A stretch of DNA of 64,000 nt from Haloplanus rubicundus (GCF_003342675.1 NZ_CP031148.1:2170001-2234000), one strand, 5' to 3'. Shown: positions 1 through 8,674, numbered from the stretch's first letter. Notes: generated from the sequence alone by a model not told the origin. A program made the numbers and translations.

Positions 1-2
1 GA

Positions 3-671
3 AACGGCCTCCTGAACTACGTCCGTCAGAACGTCGTCGACTACGCGACGGCGAAGTGGCTCCTACTCGGGGCCGTCCCGTCCATCGTCGTCGGGGCGCT
101 CGCCGCGCACTACGTCCCGACGACGCTTCTCACGCTCGCCTTCGGCGTCGGTCTCCTCGGACTCGGTGGCTTCCTCGTCGTTCACGATCCGCCGGAGGCG
201 TGTGTGCCCGGTGAGGAGGAAGGCGAGTTCCTCGAACGAAAGAACGCGGGCCGGGGTACGACGGTCGTCGAGGCGGCCGATGGCGAGACCTTCACTTACG
301 ATACCTGCTGGCGACTGCCCGGAGTCATCCTGGCCACCGTCGGTGGGTTCGTCACGGGCCTCATCAGCGCCGGACTTCCCGAAATCACGACGACCCAGCT
401 CATCGTCCGGTGTCGACTCCCACCTCGCGTGGCCATCGCGACGAGCGTGTTCGTCCTCGGTATTGCCGCCATGGCCGGCGCCATCGTCCACGCCCTCGCT
501 GCGACACCCGTCTGGTACGTCGTAGCGTGGTCCATCCCCGGTGTCCTCATCGGTGGCACCATCGGGACCCGAATCGGTAAGTACCTCCCCAGCGACCTCA
601 TGGAGTGGGCACTTGGGGTCGTGTTCGTCGGCGTCGGCCTGATCGTCCTCGGGAGCGAACTGCTGGTCTGA
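3..671 (+). CDS. TauE/SafE family membrane transporter, 5' truncated by window edge
   Basis: The reading frame is already open at the left edge and runs to TGA at 669-671, giving 222 visible residues. The visible part has hydrophobic helices separated by a hydrophilic loop (about residues 60-100), then the glycine-rich GFVTGLISAGLPE motif and a following helix pair, the layout of the C-terminal half of TauE/SafE-type (DUF81) permeases. These are inner-membrane exporters or importers of sulfite, organosulfonates or other anions; the substrate cannot be told from sequence. The N-terminal half lies outside the window. A long palindrome begins at the stop codon and may act as its terminator. Confidence 0.8.
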   Translation, partial: NGLLNYVRQNVVDYATAKWLLLGAVPSIVVGALAAHYVPTTLLTLAFGVGLLGLGGFLVVHDPPEACVPGEEEGEFLERKNAGRGTTVVEAADGETFTYDTCWRLPGVILATVGGFVTGLISAGLPEITTTQLIVRCRLPPRVAIATSVFVLGIAAMAGAIVHALAATPVWYVVAWSIPGVLIGGTIGTRIGKYLPSDLMEWALGVVFVGVGLIVLGSELLV

Positions 672-752
672 TAGTGTTTATTGTAACTGTTTACCGGTGG
701 TTCGCCGACCCGTTCTGGCGAACCACCGGTACTGACTTACAATGATCACTAT
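671..752. repeat. Long intergenic palindrome, family A copy 1
   Basis: A nested inverted repeat. The inner arms are 693-706 and 717-730 (14 bp perfect, ACCGGTGGTTCGCC type) around a 10-bp loop. The outer arms ATAGTG..ATTGTAA and TTACAAT..CACTAT extend the symmetry to about 82 bp. The flanks of the inner stem (TGTAACTGTTT on one side, GACTTACA on the other) recur at 37211-37290 and 54657-54736 with a different stem, so this is a dispersed element and not only a terminator. It lies directly after the TauE stop codon. Confidence 0.75.
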
Positions 753-973
753 GACGGACGGTCGCCCGTCGTCGATTCTTGCGTGTGAGAACGGTCAATT
801 CTCGTAGGTCGACACGGTACTTCGAGTAGCAGTCGGGTCGGTAACGGCTCCTTGTTCGGCACACAGACCGCGTATAGGCTACGTAGCTTTCCCGATCTCG
901 GTGTACGAACAGGGGATCGACGGTTCACTCGCGCGGCGCAACCGTTAAGCCGCTGATAGTTTATCGATACGTC

Positions 974-1204
974 ATGACGAACTGGTCCCCTCCTTCGATT
1001 CCACGCAACTGGTTCGTGGCGATAGTGGTGTTCTACGTCCTCCTCATCGCGTATTCGGTGCTCATCGTGGGGCAGTTGTTACTCGGTGTCCTGTCGGGAT
1101 TCGTCTTCGTGTTTCTGTACTTCTTGTGGAGATGTCTCGTTGCCGTGGAAGCGATTGCCGATGCGCAACAGCGAATGGCCTTCCAACAGGAGGAAAACGG
1201 ATAG
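974..1204 (+). CDS. Small two-helix membrane protein
   Basis: 76 residues, ATG start. A short polar N-terminus is followed by two hydrophobic helices (about residues 13-32 and 35-53) and a polar, Gln/Glu-rich tail of about 20 residues. No family recognised. It stands alone: about 300 bases separate it from the TauE gene and the next gene is on the other strand. Function unknown; the amino-acid composition is that of a real haloarchaeal membrane protein. Confidence 0.55.
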   Translation: MTNWSPPSIPRNWFVAIVVFYVLLIAYSVLIVGQLLLGVLSGFVFVFLYFLWRCLVAVEAIADAQQRMAFQQEENG

Positions 1205-1274
1205 ATATGAACACCTACCTGCGGCCGTCTCGGTGGTGAGCATATCGAATAACTGGGATCGATCCACGCTGAGC

Positions 1275-1451
1275 CTAGTACCGGAGCAGATCCGACAGGA
1301 GTCCCTTCACGTTCGTTCGGAAACCACCCTCGATGTCACCGGAAGGGCGAGGAGCACTCGCAGTACCATACTTCGTCGAGGGACCCGCAGGCGCGACCGA
1401 ACAGCCCGCGAGAACGGTCGGTAGTGACGCGAGGAGGGCACGTCTCTGCAT
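1275..1451 (-). CDS. Short lipoprotein-leader protein, possibly a truncated gene
   Basis: 58 residues from ATG at 1449-1451. The start MQRRALLASLPTVLAGCSVA is a twin-arginine-like leader with a lipobox (LAGC), so the product should be a lipid-anchored outer-face protein. Only about 40 residues follow the Cys, which is short for such lipoproteins. The leader and following Ala/Pro/Lys-Tyr segment resemble the protein at 32407-32745, which suggests either a small family or a 3' truncated paralogue. Upstream sequence (1452-1769) holds no other convincing gene. Confidence 0.45.
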   Translation of the reverse strand: MQRRALLASLPTVLAGCSVAPAGPSTKYGTASAPRPSGDIEGGFRTNVKGLLSDLLRY

Positions 1452-1769
1452 ACTGGGTAGCCCAACGGACGGCGTAAAAATGAATTGGACGTTGTCGTGA
1501 TGGGTGGGGCAGCGGTCCCGCGCGAAGACGGGGGCGAAAGCAGACGCTGAGCGTACAAGAGCAGAGCTTTTGTGACGGCAGACACCGTCGAAGAACAGTT
1601 CAGTTACACCGCAAATGGGCGTTTCCGGTGGGGAAAGTCGGAGCTGTTCGACGACGACCTGTGGCACCACCACACGCCGAGACAGGCGGTCTGGTATCCA
1701 CGCTGGTGAGCAGAAGCGTTCGTTAGGTCTTCCGCAATTCTCCGCCGTGTATCGGGTTCCTGTTCAGGG
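1452..1769. other. Intergenic stretch with no gene seen
   Basis: About 318 bases between two minus-strand genes. Open frames here lack haloarchaeal composition. No repeat or structured RNA recognised. Confidence 0.4.
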
Positions 1770-2483
1770 CTAGGCCTGCATCGACGCCTCGCCAGCGCCC
1801 GACTGATTCTCGAAGTACCCCCGAATTCGTCGAAGTACGGTACCGATCAAGAACCCCGTCACCCCCAGTGGGAGACCGACCACTACAGCAATCATCAGAC
1901 CGATGGCTGTCGCGTCTGGGATTCCGACTGTGCCATAGTACTCGGTCGAGAGACCATAGCGCGCGAATCCGATACCGAACGTCGGTGCCATCGCGAGGAC
2001 GGTGGCTGGGATCAATCCGGAATTGAAGACCGTGAACAGAGTCGCGACAGCAACGATTGTGGCAACGCCCACGAAGACGAGCGGTGCCGGATTCGCTCCC
2101 GTCCACGTACCGACTGCCATCGACTCGACGTGGCGGTAACTGGAGCTGGTCACGACCCACCACTCGGTTCCAAAGGCGAGGAACGGTGCGCTCAGGAAGG
2201 CCACGACCGAAATCTCCCGGCGAATCCCGATGAGACCATTCGTCACGCGTTCCAGGACACGTCTCGTTCTCTCGGCCCCGAGAGCAGCGCTGACGGAGTC
2301 AGACAGAGTGCTCGTTACTGAGCCAGCCCAGCGTCGCACCTCCCGAGTCATGTTTGTGGTCTGCCCCGCTACCCACGAGCAACCGCGGTATACCCAGCCA
2401 AACAGGACGAACAGGTAGCGATAGATTGCTCGCAGCCTACTGCGAGCGGTGGTTCCATCGAATTCTATCTGCATAGTCGACAT
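1770..2483 (-). CDS. Membrane protein of unknown function
   Basis: 237 residues (ATG 2483, or ATG 2474 three codons later). The first about 90 residues are basic and amphipathic with one possible helix around residues 25-40; four to five transmembrane helices follow (about residues 93-108, 130-150, 155-175, 190-215). The C-terminus is polar (QSGAGEAS). No family recognised. It is divergent from the propeller gene at 2643, so the 160-bp interval between them should hold both promoters. Confidence 0.65.
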   Translation of the reverse strand: MSTMQIEFDGTTARSRLRAIYRYLFVLFGWVYRGCSWVAGQTTNMTREVRRWAGSVTSTLSDSVSAALGAERTRRVLERVTNGLIGIRREISVVAFLSAPFLAFGTEWWVVTSSSYRHVESMAVGTWTGANPAPLVFVGVATIVAVATLFTVFNSGLIPATVLAMAPTFGIGFARYGLSTEYYGTVGIPDATAIGLMIAVVVGLPLGVTGFLIGTVLRRIRGYFENQSGAGEASMQA

Positions 2484-2642
2484 TGAGAGAGATCAACCTA
2501 TCAAAGATTGGATGACTATAACGTTCGTCGTAGTCTATCGATTCACATTCCATCGGCTTCGCGCTCCAGTCAACAGATATCTCGCAGACCAACAGCAAGC
2601 GAGACCGCCATCCCTTTTGACGGGAGGATTCCACTCACTTCC

Positions 2643-4208
2643 GTGCCAGCCCTCCACTCCCGACGACAGTTGCTCTCCTTGCTCGGTGCGACAGTTACCT
2701 TGAGCGGCGTTGCCGCAGGGACACCCGAAGACCAGTCCGAGACGGCGACGGAAACGCCCACAGCGACGCCGACCGAAGCTGTCGGAGCCACAGCAACCGA
2801 GACGGACCAGCAGACACAGCCTCCGATTGGAAACCACCAGACGAGTAGTGTCACACCAGCACGGATCGGCTACGATGCAGACGGATCACGGCCACGAGCA
2901 CGAGCACCGATTTCTCGTCGCTGGTGCGTCGGGACCGAAGTCGCACATCGTCAATCCGAGGTCGCAGTCGTAGACGGAACGGTGCTGTCAGCGACCCCTG
3001 AGGGACTCCGCGCGCTCGACGCCCGGAGCGGCGAACGTCGGTGGCAAGCAGAGATCGACGGCGGGGCTCCGACGATTCGTGATGGGCGGGTATACGTCGC
3101 TACCGATAATGCAGTTTACTGTCTCGGGTTCGATTCGGGGCGCGAGCTATGGACTCGCCGATTGTCCAACGTGACAGGTGAGCCGTTGCTTCTCAACGTC
3201 GACACGCAGGGAACGAAGGTGCTCATCGTCACCGAACGAACGGATGAAGACGGATATACCGAAGGCGCGGTGTTGCACGCCCTGGACGCTTCGACAGGCG
3301 AGACTTCGTATCGTATTTCGAGCGAGATATCGGCGATATACGGCCACTTGGCTGGCCGCGGGACGTACGTATACGGTGGAACGACGACCGGCTCTGTCGT
3401 CGCGTTCGACCTCGATGCACGCGAGGTCGCCTGGCAGTCGTACCTCGGAGAGTACGTCAATTCGGTCGCAGCGACCGCAGAAGCTGTCTACGCTGGAAGC
3501 CACACAGGAGTCGTAGCCGCACTCGATCGGACCACGGGGGACGAACGATGGCGCACGACGCTAGAGGGTGACGAGGTCGCCGTTCGAGCCCGACCGGCGG
3601 TTGCGACTAAAACCGTGTACGTGGCCGCGACCGATGGAAACCTGTATGCCCTCGATCGGGACACGGGAGAAGAGCAGTGGCGATTCGATGGGGGGAAACG
3701 ACTCAGCCAACCTCCCACCGTCGTCGGCTCCGACGACCAGAGTGTCATCTTCGGAAGCGATGCGGGGAACGTATTCAGTATCGACCCCGCCTCCGGCGAG
3801 ATGTATTGGACTCACCAACTCGAGGATCGGGTCAACACACCGCCCGTGGTCGTCGACGGTGTCGTCTACATCGGTGATAATTCGGGGCGACTGTACGCGC
3901 TGGCGAACGAGGATTCGAACGTCGGCGCTGAAAGTGGCTCCTGTCGGATACCTGCCTCAGAAGGAACTGATCGCAGTCAAGGAGACACCGATAATGACGG
4001 CGTGGTGAACGGCCAAGATTATGCTCCACGAGATAGTTCCGTTCAGAGCAAAGGTGACCTCCAAGACAGGTACGGCCGGAGTTCGTCCGAAGACGAGGAC
4101 GGGGAGTTCCTGGTCGGAGCCGGAGTCGGTGCCGGCGTCTCGCTGAGCGGCGTCGGTCTCGGCTATGTGCTCTGGGGACGCGAGACCAGTGATTCAGACG
4201 ATCCGTAA
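2643..4208 (+). CDS. Secreted, membrane-anchored PQQ-type beta-propeller protein
   Basis: 521 residues from GTG 2643, chosen because it places RRQLLSLLGATVTLSGVAAG directly at the N-terminus as a Tat-type leader; upstream in-frame codons are not protein-like. A Thr/Glu-rich linker (about residues 30-75) leads to about seven PQQ_2-type blades, each with the G-E-x-x-W motif (for example GERRWQAE, GRELWTRR, GDERWRTT, GEEQWRFD, GEMYWTHQ). Then follow a DTDNDGVVNGQDYAP calcium-binding thrombospondin-type-3-like repeat, an acidic linker and a C-terminal helix (VGAGVGAGVSLSGVGLGYVL) for membrane anchoring. The propeller probably serves as a cell-surface scaffold; no dehydrogenase cofactor evidence is visible. 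Confidence 0.85.
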   Translation: MPALHSRRQLLSLLGATVTLSGVAAGTPEDQSETATETPTATPTEAVGATATETDQQTQPPIGNHQTSSVTPARIGYDADGSRPRARAPISRRWCVGTEVAHRQSEVAVVDGTVLSATPEGLRALDARSGERRWQAEIDGGAPTIRDGRVYVATDNAVYCLGFDSGRELWTRRLSNVTGEPLLLNVDTQGTKVLIVTERTDEDGYTEGAVLHALDASTGETSYRISSEISAIYGHLAGRGTYVYGGTTTGSVVAFDLDAREVAWQSYLGEYVNSVAATAEAVYAGSHTGVVAALDRTTGDERWRTTLEGDEVAVRARPAVATKTVYVAATDGNLYALDRDTGEEQWRFDGGKRLSQPPTVVGSDDQSVIFGSDAGNVFSIDPASGEMYWTHQLEDRVNTPPVVVDGVVYIGDNSGRLYALANEDSNVGAESGSCRIPASEGTDRSQGDTDNDGVVNGQDYAPRDSSVQSKGDLQDRYGRSSSEDEDGEFLVGAGVGAGVSLSGVGLGYVLWGRETSDSDDP

Positions 4209-4400
4209 TTAACCGCTGGAAGGTGGTCAGTCCCTAGCGAAGGCGAGGATCCCTTTCTGCTGGCCGCCGACGTAGATACGATCTAACGGCAACATCCCTG
4301 GGAGCAATCGAGAACACGTTATGAGAGAATACTCATTAAAATCAACGACCGGGCGTGGAATATCCGGCCGTAATATCGTCGGTGGATTGCCGGTCAGAGT

Positions 4401-4440
4401 GTTGGATTCATCCCGCGCCTAAAGGCGCGGTCCTTAATCT
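4401..4440 (-). mobile_element. Solo right end of an IS1341/IS200-605-type element
   Basis: Perfect 8-bp stem CCGCGCCT/AGGCGCGG with an AA loop (4413-4430), followed on the minus strand by GGATGAATCC. This is the layout of haloarchaeal tnpB-element right ends; the intact element at 47.5 kb ends in a stem followed by AGGATGTCAC. No tnpB lies beside it, so it reads as a scar. It could also serve as a terminator for the minus-strand propeller gene that ends at 4488. Confidence 0.5.
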
Positions 4441-4487
4441 TTATAATCTCTCCCGCGGGGAACGAGCGTACGCCAACCGGGAGGCGA

Positions 4488-5609
4488 CTACGACGGGTCG
4501 ATGGCGAAGAGCCGTTCGTTGTTCGCCGCGTAGAGGAACTCCTTCCCCGCGACGACCGTCCCAACGACGCTGTTCGTCTCGACCTGCCACAGGAGTTCGC
4601 CCGTCCGCGAGAACGCGTAGACTTGGTTGTCGTTCGAGCCGGCGTACACCGCGTCGTCGGTCACGGCGGGTTCGTACACCGTGCTATTCTCGTCTGTGAA
4701 CGACCACCGTTCGGTGCCATCTCTACGGTCGAGTGCGACGAGCGTTCCGTGCTCCCGCCCGCTACAGCCGAGATACACCGCGTCGCCGTCGACGACCGGA
4801 GCCGTCCCCCGTTTCGGTGACGGGGTGTCGACCGTCCATCGAACGGTGCCGTCAGCACGGTTCAACGCGAGCAGCCTTCCTGCCTTACCTGGCTCGGTCG
4901 ACATGGCCACGTAGACGGTATCGCCCGCGATCGTCGGACCCCGGGTCTCGGCGTCGGTCCGATGTTCCCACCGTCGCTCACCGTCGACGTCGAATGCGGT
5001 GACGACGCCGTCGACGCGATTGGTGAAGACAACACCATCGGCCGTCGCTGCCGGCGTCGTGAGGTGGTCGCCGCCGGTGTCCGCGCGCCAGACGACCGCA
5101 CCGCTGCTGGCGTCGATAGCGAGGAGCTCCTCGGCGTTCGCGTACACCCGCCCGCCGCCGACGCCGACACCCTGTCGGAGCGGCGAGTCGACGAACCACG
5201 CCTGCTCGCCGTCCGATCGACGGATGGCACGGAGGCCGTCGCAGCCAGGAACGTAGATCCGTCGGTCGTCCACGGCGATGTCGCTGTGAAGACAGAGTCG
5301 CTGATCGAAATCGTCCTCGCTGTACTCAGTCACCCACTGTTTGCTCCCGTCGGTCGGCGACAGCGCGTGGAGCGTCAGTCGACCCATGACGTAGAGCGTC
5401 CCCCCGTCGAGGAGAGGTTGTCCACGAATACTCTTGCGCCAGCGGATTCGGTCAGAGGATGGCCCGGATCCACCGATACACCCAGCGCCAACGCCGGTGA
5501 AAATCACACCGAGAGACTGGAGGGTCGTTCTCCGGGAAATTGGACGCCGGGATTCGATCCGTTCGGACCCAGCGTCCGAACGGTCGGTGGACTGACTCGG
5601 CGAGGTCAT
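4488..5609 (-). CDS. PQQ-type beta-propeller lipoprotein
   Basis: 373 residues, ATG at 5607-5609. The N-terminus is polar and then carries RRTTLQSLGVIFTGVGAGC, a twin-arginine leader ending in a lipobox Cys near residue 44. The rest is a PQQ_2 propeller with seven or eight W-motif blades (GSKQW, GEQAW, GAVVW, GERRW, GTVRW, GTERW, GELLW). It is a lipid-anchored surface propeller of unknown partner. Its start codon overlaps the stop of the winged-helix gene at 5606-6004 (ATGA junction), so the two are one transcription unit. It is not closely similar to the propeller at 2643. Confidence 0.85.
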   Translation of the reverse strand: MTSPSQSTDRSDAGSERIESRRPISRRTTLQSLGVIFTGVGAGCIGGSGPSSDRIRWRKSIRGQPLLDGGTLYVMGRLTLHALSPTDGSKQWVTEYSEDDFDQRLCLHSDIAVDDRRIYVPGCDGLRAIRRSDGEQAWFVDSPLRQGVGVGGGRVYANAEELLAIDASSGAVVWRADTGGDHLTTPAATADGVVFTNRVDGVVTAFDVDGERRWEHRTDAETRGPTIAGDTVYVAMSTEPGKAGRLLALNRADGTVRWTVDTPSPKRGTAPVVDGDAVYLGCSGREHGTLVALDRRDGTERWSFTDENSTVYEPAVTDDAVYAGSNDNQVYAFSRTGELLWQVETNSVVGTVVAGKEFLYAANNERLFAIDPS

Positions 5610-6004
5610 TCCCAGGCTTCGTCGGTGTTGAGTCGGTAGTACGTCGTTGCCCCGTCGGCCGTCTCGACTTCCTTTTCCGCGACCATACCTTCGGCGACGA
5701 GTTCGTCGAGTGCCTCGTCGACGTCGTCGACCAGCATTCCACTTGCGACGACGTCGCCGACGACGTCGACCAGTTCGTCCTGAATCTCGGTCAGCACTTC
5801 GCGGATCGTCTCGGGACGGGCGTCGTTGCCGAAGTCGACGCCTCGGACGATCTCCGTCTTCGTGTATGCATTATCGACGTTTTCGGAGAGGAACGCGACG
5901 ACCAACTCCTTCTCGTCCTCGTACTCGCTAACTGGGGTCGTCCCGGTCGCCGACGCGCTATCCGCTCGGACACCGTCGTTCCACTCGGTATCAGAAATGG
6001 GCAT
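5606..6004 (-). CDS. Winged-helix-like regulator in operon with propeller lipoprotein
   Basis: 132 residues from ATG 6004 (MPISDTEW), chosen over longer frames whose N-terminus is unlike protein. After an acidic Ser/Thr-rich N-terminus, residues 30-130 are helical with a C-terminal winged-helix pattern (DEALDELVAEGMVAEKEVETADGATTYYRL) ending in the beta-wing typical of PadR/MarR-like haloarchaeal regulators. It overlaps the downstream propeller gene by 4 bases. A role in sensing or controlling its own operon is an inference from the arrangement. Confidence 0.65.
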   Translation of the reverse strand: MPISDTEWNDGVRADSASATGTTPVSEYEDEKELVVAFLSENVDNAYTKTEIVRGVDFGNDARPETIREVLTEIQDELVDVVGDVVASGMLVDDVDEALDELVAEGMVAEKEVETADGATTYYRLNTDEAWE

Positions 6005-6213
6005 GGATGTCGATAGTTGTCGACGCAGTTCAACGTGCCTCACTGTTTCCCATGTAGCAACTTGGGGAGGTTCCACGGACGAACCAATACATCACACTTC
6101 CCAGCCGGAATCTCAGGTGAGGTTATTGCCCGCCCGGATATAGCAGTCTGTCGATCTTCTGAACGAGAAACTCTGGTGTGGCTTTCACACACCGTGTGTT
6201 CGAAGCCAGCCGT

Positions 6214-6954
6214 ATGGCACTCCAGTTAGGCCAGGCACTCGGGCGTGGTGCTCGACGTGCGTTCTCGGTCAGTGGTATCGTGGCGCTCGTACTGACGATC
6301 TGCTATCAGGTCGTCTTCGTCGGATCGTTCAACACGATCATCGTGAACCGACTCCCGGCGAGCGTCCAGCCAAGTGATATCGGCACGATCGGCTTCACCC
6401 TCCCGCTATCGACCGAGGTAGCAGCCGCACTGGGTCTCGTCGCGATGTTGTTCGGTATCGGCGTGTTTCTCGCGACCGCCCGGTTGTTGACGCGGGATCT
6501 CGATTCGCTCTCGTCGCTGCCCTCCGGACTGTTCACCCGCCGCATCGGGCGTGCGTTCCTGTCCGCGGGCATCGTTAGTGTCGTCCTCGCAGTGGTGATC
6601 CCACTCGGGTTCGCACTCCTGTTCATTCCCGGCCTGTTTCTGACGGTAAGTCTCCAGTTCGCGCTGTTCGCTGTCGCGGTCGAGGATACCGGCCCCATCG
6701 ACGCGCTTCGGCGAAGTTGGGAACTGGCGAGCGGGAGCCGGTGGCGGCTGCTTGCACTCGTCGTCCTGTTCGGCATCCTCGGCGGCATCGGTGGCGTAGT
6801 CGGCTCGCTGTTCGCCTTCGTCTCGCCATCGGCGGGACAGCTCGCCTCGCTCGTCGTCAATTCGGTGCTCATTATCGTGATGTACGGCATTCTCGCCGAT
6901 TCGTTCGTACAACTGCGTGGCGGAGCAGCACCCTCGACGAGTTCCCTCGCGTGA
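6214..6954 (+). CDS. Polytopic membrane protein, GPDPase-membrane-domain-like
   Basis: 246 residues from ATG 6214. About six hydrophobic helices with a conserved-looking cytosolic stretch DTGPIDALRRSWELASGSRW between helices 4 and 5. That D-A-L-x-R-S-W-x-L pattern is typical of the haloarchaeal membrane proteins related to the glycerophosphodiester phosphodiesterase membrane domain and DUF975-like families. No catalytic domain is attached. Monocistronic; function unknown. Confidence 0.65.
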   Translation: MALQLGQALGRGARRAFSVSGIVALVLTICYQVVFVGSFNTIIVNRLPASVQPSDIGTIGFTLPLSTEVAAALGLVAMLFGIGVFLATARLLTRDLDSLSSLPSGLFTRRIGRAFLSAGIVSVVLAVVIPLGFALLFIPGLFLTVSLQFALFAVAVEDTGPIDALRRSWELASGSRWRLLALVVLFGILGGIGGVVGSLFAFVSPSAGQLASLVVNSVLIIVMYGILADSFVQLRGGAAPSTSSLA

Positions 6955-7046
6955 GCGTCCACGCCCAAACGATGTTGTGACCGCCGCTCAGTGGGAGCAC
7001 ACCGTCCGATCTTCCACTGCGGAAGTGGGCACTGATACGGATTATT

Positions 7047-7112
7047 GGCGCTGTTGAAGCCCTCAGACCTTGATAAGTGTGGCGTGCGAGATACAGAGGC
7101 TATCTTCAGCAA
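7047..7112 (-). repeat. IS6-like terminal repeat, family B copy 1 (left-facing)
   Basis: Begins GGCGCTGTTGAAGCCC at 7047 and continues with the family pattern TCAG..~25 nt..CGCACG..TATACAGAGG-like block. Known IS6-family ends begin GGyxCTGTTGCAAA. It faces an opposite-oriented copy at 7211-7276 and another at 8921-8982. Confidence 0.6.
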
Positions 7113-7210
7113 GCGGCCACCATTCGTTTCCCATCCTCGATATGAAACAGCTGTTCGGTAGATGTGCGAATTGACCTCTGAGACGCCCCTCAGTTAAAGT
7201 TGATACTCAG

Positions 7211-7276
7211 CGGTTCGTGCTGAATACATACATCACGGCTCCACGACTGTTTTCAGCTGAGGATTTCGACAGAACG
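7211..7276 (+). repeat. IS6-like terminal repeat, family B copy 2 (right-facing)
   Basis: Ends GCTGAGGATTTCGACAGAAC, the reverse complement of the family terminus, preceded by GTGCTGAATACA-type sequence. With copy 1 it brackets a 230-bp segment (7047-7276) that has the size of a MITE. No 8-bp target duplication was found around this pair. Confidence 0.55.
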
Positions 7277-7543
7277 GGAGAACCATATGAACGAATCCCC
7301 GAATCGGCTTCGTCCACGACCCGCCAGAACTCCGCAGCGATGCGCGGATGGACGCCGTTCTACGACTCGTGGTTGTCATTCACGACCGGGTGAATGCTCC
7401 TCGGAGAAGGGTCTCCACGGCTCGCCACACCGGCGTTCGCTGTTCACCCGGCCTCGTTCGCAGCGAGGGCGGTGCCGTCGCCGAGACCCCTCGGGAATCG
7501 CACCATGTAAACCGCTATTGCTGTCGGCTCGGAAGTGGGTTCC

Positions 7544-8674
7544 ATGTCGCTCCCGACCTTCTCGGATACTCGACCGGCGCTCGGCACTCCGACGGACGAG
7601 CTTGAGACGCCCACGGTCGTGGCTGACCTCGACGCCATCGACCGCAACCTCCGGGACATCGCCCACCTCGCCGACGACGCCGGAGTTGGCGTGCGCCCGC
7701 ACACGAAGGCACACAAGATACCGACTCTCGCCCGACAGCAGGAGGATCTCTACGGCCCGGGCGTGTTGTGTCAGAAGTTGAGCGAGGCTGAGGTGATGGT
7801 CCGGACTGGCGTGCGCGACGTGATGCTGGTCTGCCCGGTGGTAAGCGGGCCGAAGCTCGAACGGCTGCTCTGGGTGGCCGACCACGCGGACCGATTCGCG
7901 ACGCTCGTGGACTGTCCTGGGAACGTCCGCCCGCTCGCCGACGTGGCGGCCCGTCAGGGGACGACCGTCGGGGTCATCATCGAGGTCGACGTCGGAGTTG
8001 AGCGCATGGGCGTCGCCCCCGGCAAGGGAGCGAGCGAACTGGCAGCCCTGATCGCCGAGGAGCCCGCCCTCGAGTTCCGGGGGATCCTCGGACACGATAG
8101 TCACGTCCCGGCCGCGGGGAAGACGGTCGAGGGGTACGAGCGCGAGTGCGCCGGAGTCGCCGACAAGCTCGAGCGAACGGTCGAGGCGATCGAAGCCAAG
8201 GGTCTCCCGGTAGAAACCGTGATCTCCGGCGCTTCCTCGACGGCGCAGTACATGGCTCGCGAGCCCGTCGTGACTGAACTCGATCCCGGTCGATACGTGT
8301 TCAACGACGCCACCCTGCTCGCGGCGTGTCCCGAAGTCGACCGCGTGGACTGCGCGCTCACAGTCCTCACCACGGTGATCTCCAAGCCGACCCGGGACCG
8401 CGCTATCGTCGACGCCGGCGGAAAGACCCTGTCGTACATCGCCGATCCGAAGCCGGTTCCGAAGTATCGGGACGACATCGAGTTCTACCGGGTGTCCTCC
8501 GAGCACGGCTTCTTAGACGTGGCCGACGCCTCCGGCGTGTCCGTCGGCGACCGCCTTGAGTTCGTCGTTCCGAACGCCTACGGCCCGATCAACCTCCACG
8601 ACACCCTGCCGGGGATCCGCGACAGCCGCGTCGAGGAGGTCTGGAACGTGAGCGCTCGCGGGAAGGACATATAG
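7544..8674 (+). CDS. PLP-dependent D-threonine aldolase / D-serine dehydratase-like enzyme
   Basis: 376 residues from ATG 7544. Fold-type III (alanine-racemase-like) barrel: LETPTVVADLDAIDRN at the N-terminus, then VRPHTKAHK near residue 53, whose second Lys is the expected PLP Schiff-base residue; SGASSTAQY and LDPGRYVFND are further PLP-site blocks, and the C-terminal beta domain ends NLHDTLPGIRDSRVEEVW. Family members cleave or dehydrate D-beta-hydroxy amino acids and need a divalent metal held by a His-x-Cys (or similar) motif just before N-L-H-D. Here that stretch reads VVPNAYGPINLHD, so the His-x-Cys pair is missing; substrate and metal use may differ. IS6-like termini flank the gene on both sides, suggesting it arrived on or was captured by a mobile unit. 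Confidence 0.8.
   Translation: MSLPTFSDTRPALGTPTDELETPTVVADLDAIDRNLRDIAHLADDAGVGVRPHTKAHKIPTLARQQEDLYGPGVLCQKLSEAEVMVRTGVRDVMLVCPVVSGPKLERLLWVADHADRFATLVDCPGNVRPLADVAARQGTTVGVIIEVDVGVERMGVAPGKGASELAALIAEEPALEFRGILGHDSHVPAAGKTVEGYERECAGVADKLERTVEAIEAKGLPVETVISGASSTAQYMAREPVVTELDPGRYVFNDATLLAACPEVDRVDCALTVLTTVISKPTRDRAIVDAGGKTLSYIADPKPVPKYRDDIEFYRVSSEHGFLDVADASGVSVGDRLEFVVPNAYGPINLHDTLPGIRDSRVEEVWNVSARGKDI

Noticed and set aside
7047-7276. Calling 7047-7276 a complete MITE
   Set aside because: The ends face each other correctly, but the 8-bp flanks (GGATTATT and GGAGAACC) differ, so transposition as a unit is not supported.
7376-8506. A minus-strand open frame of 376 codons opposite the D-threonine-aldolase-like gene
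   Set aside because: No motif and it overlaps a clear enzyme gene.
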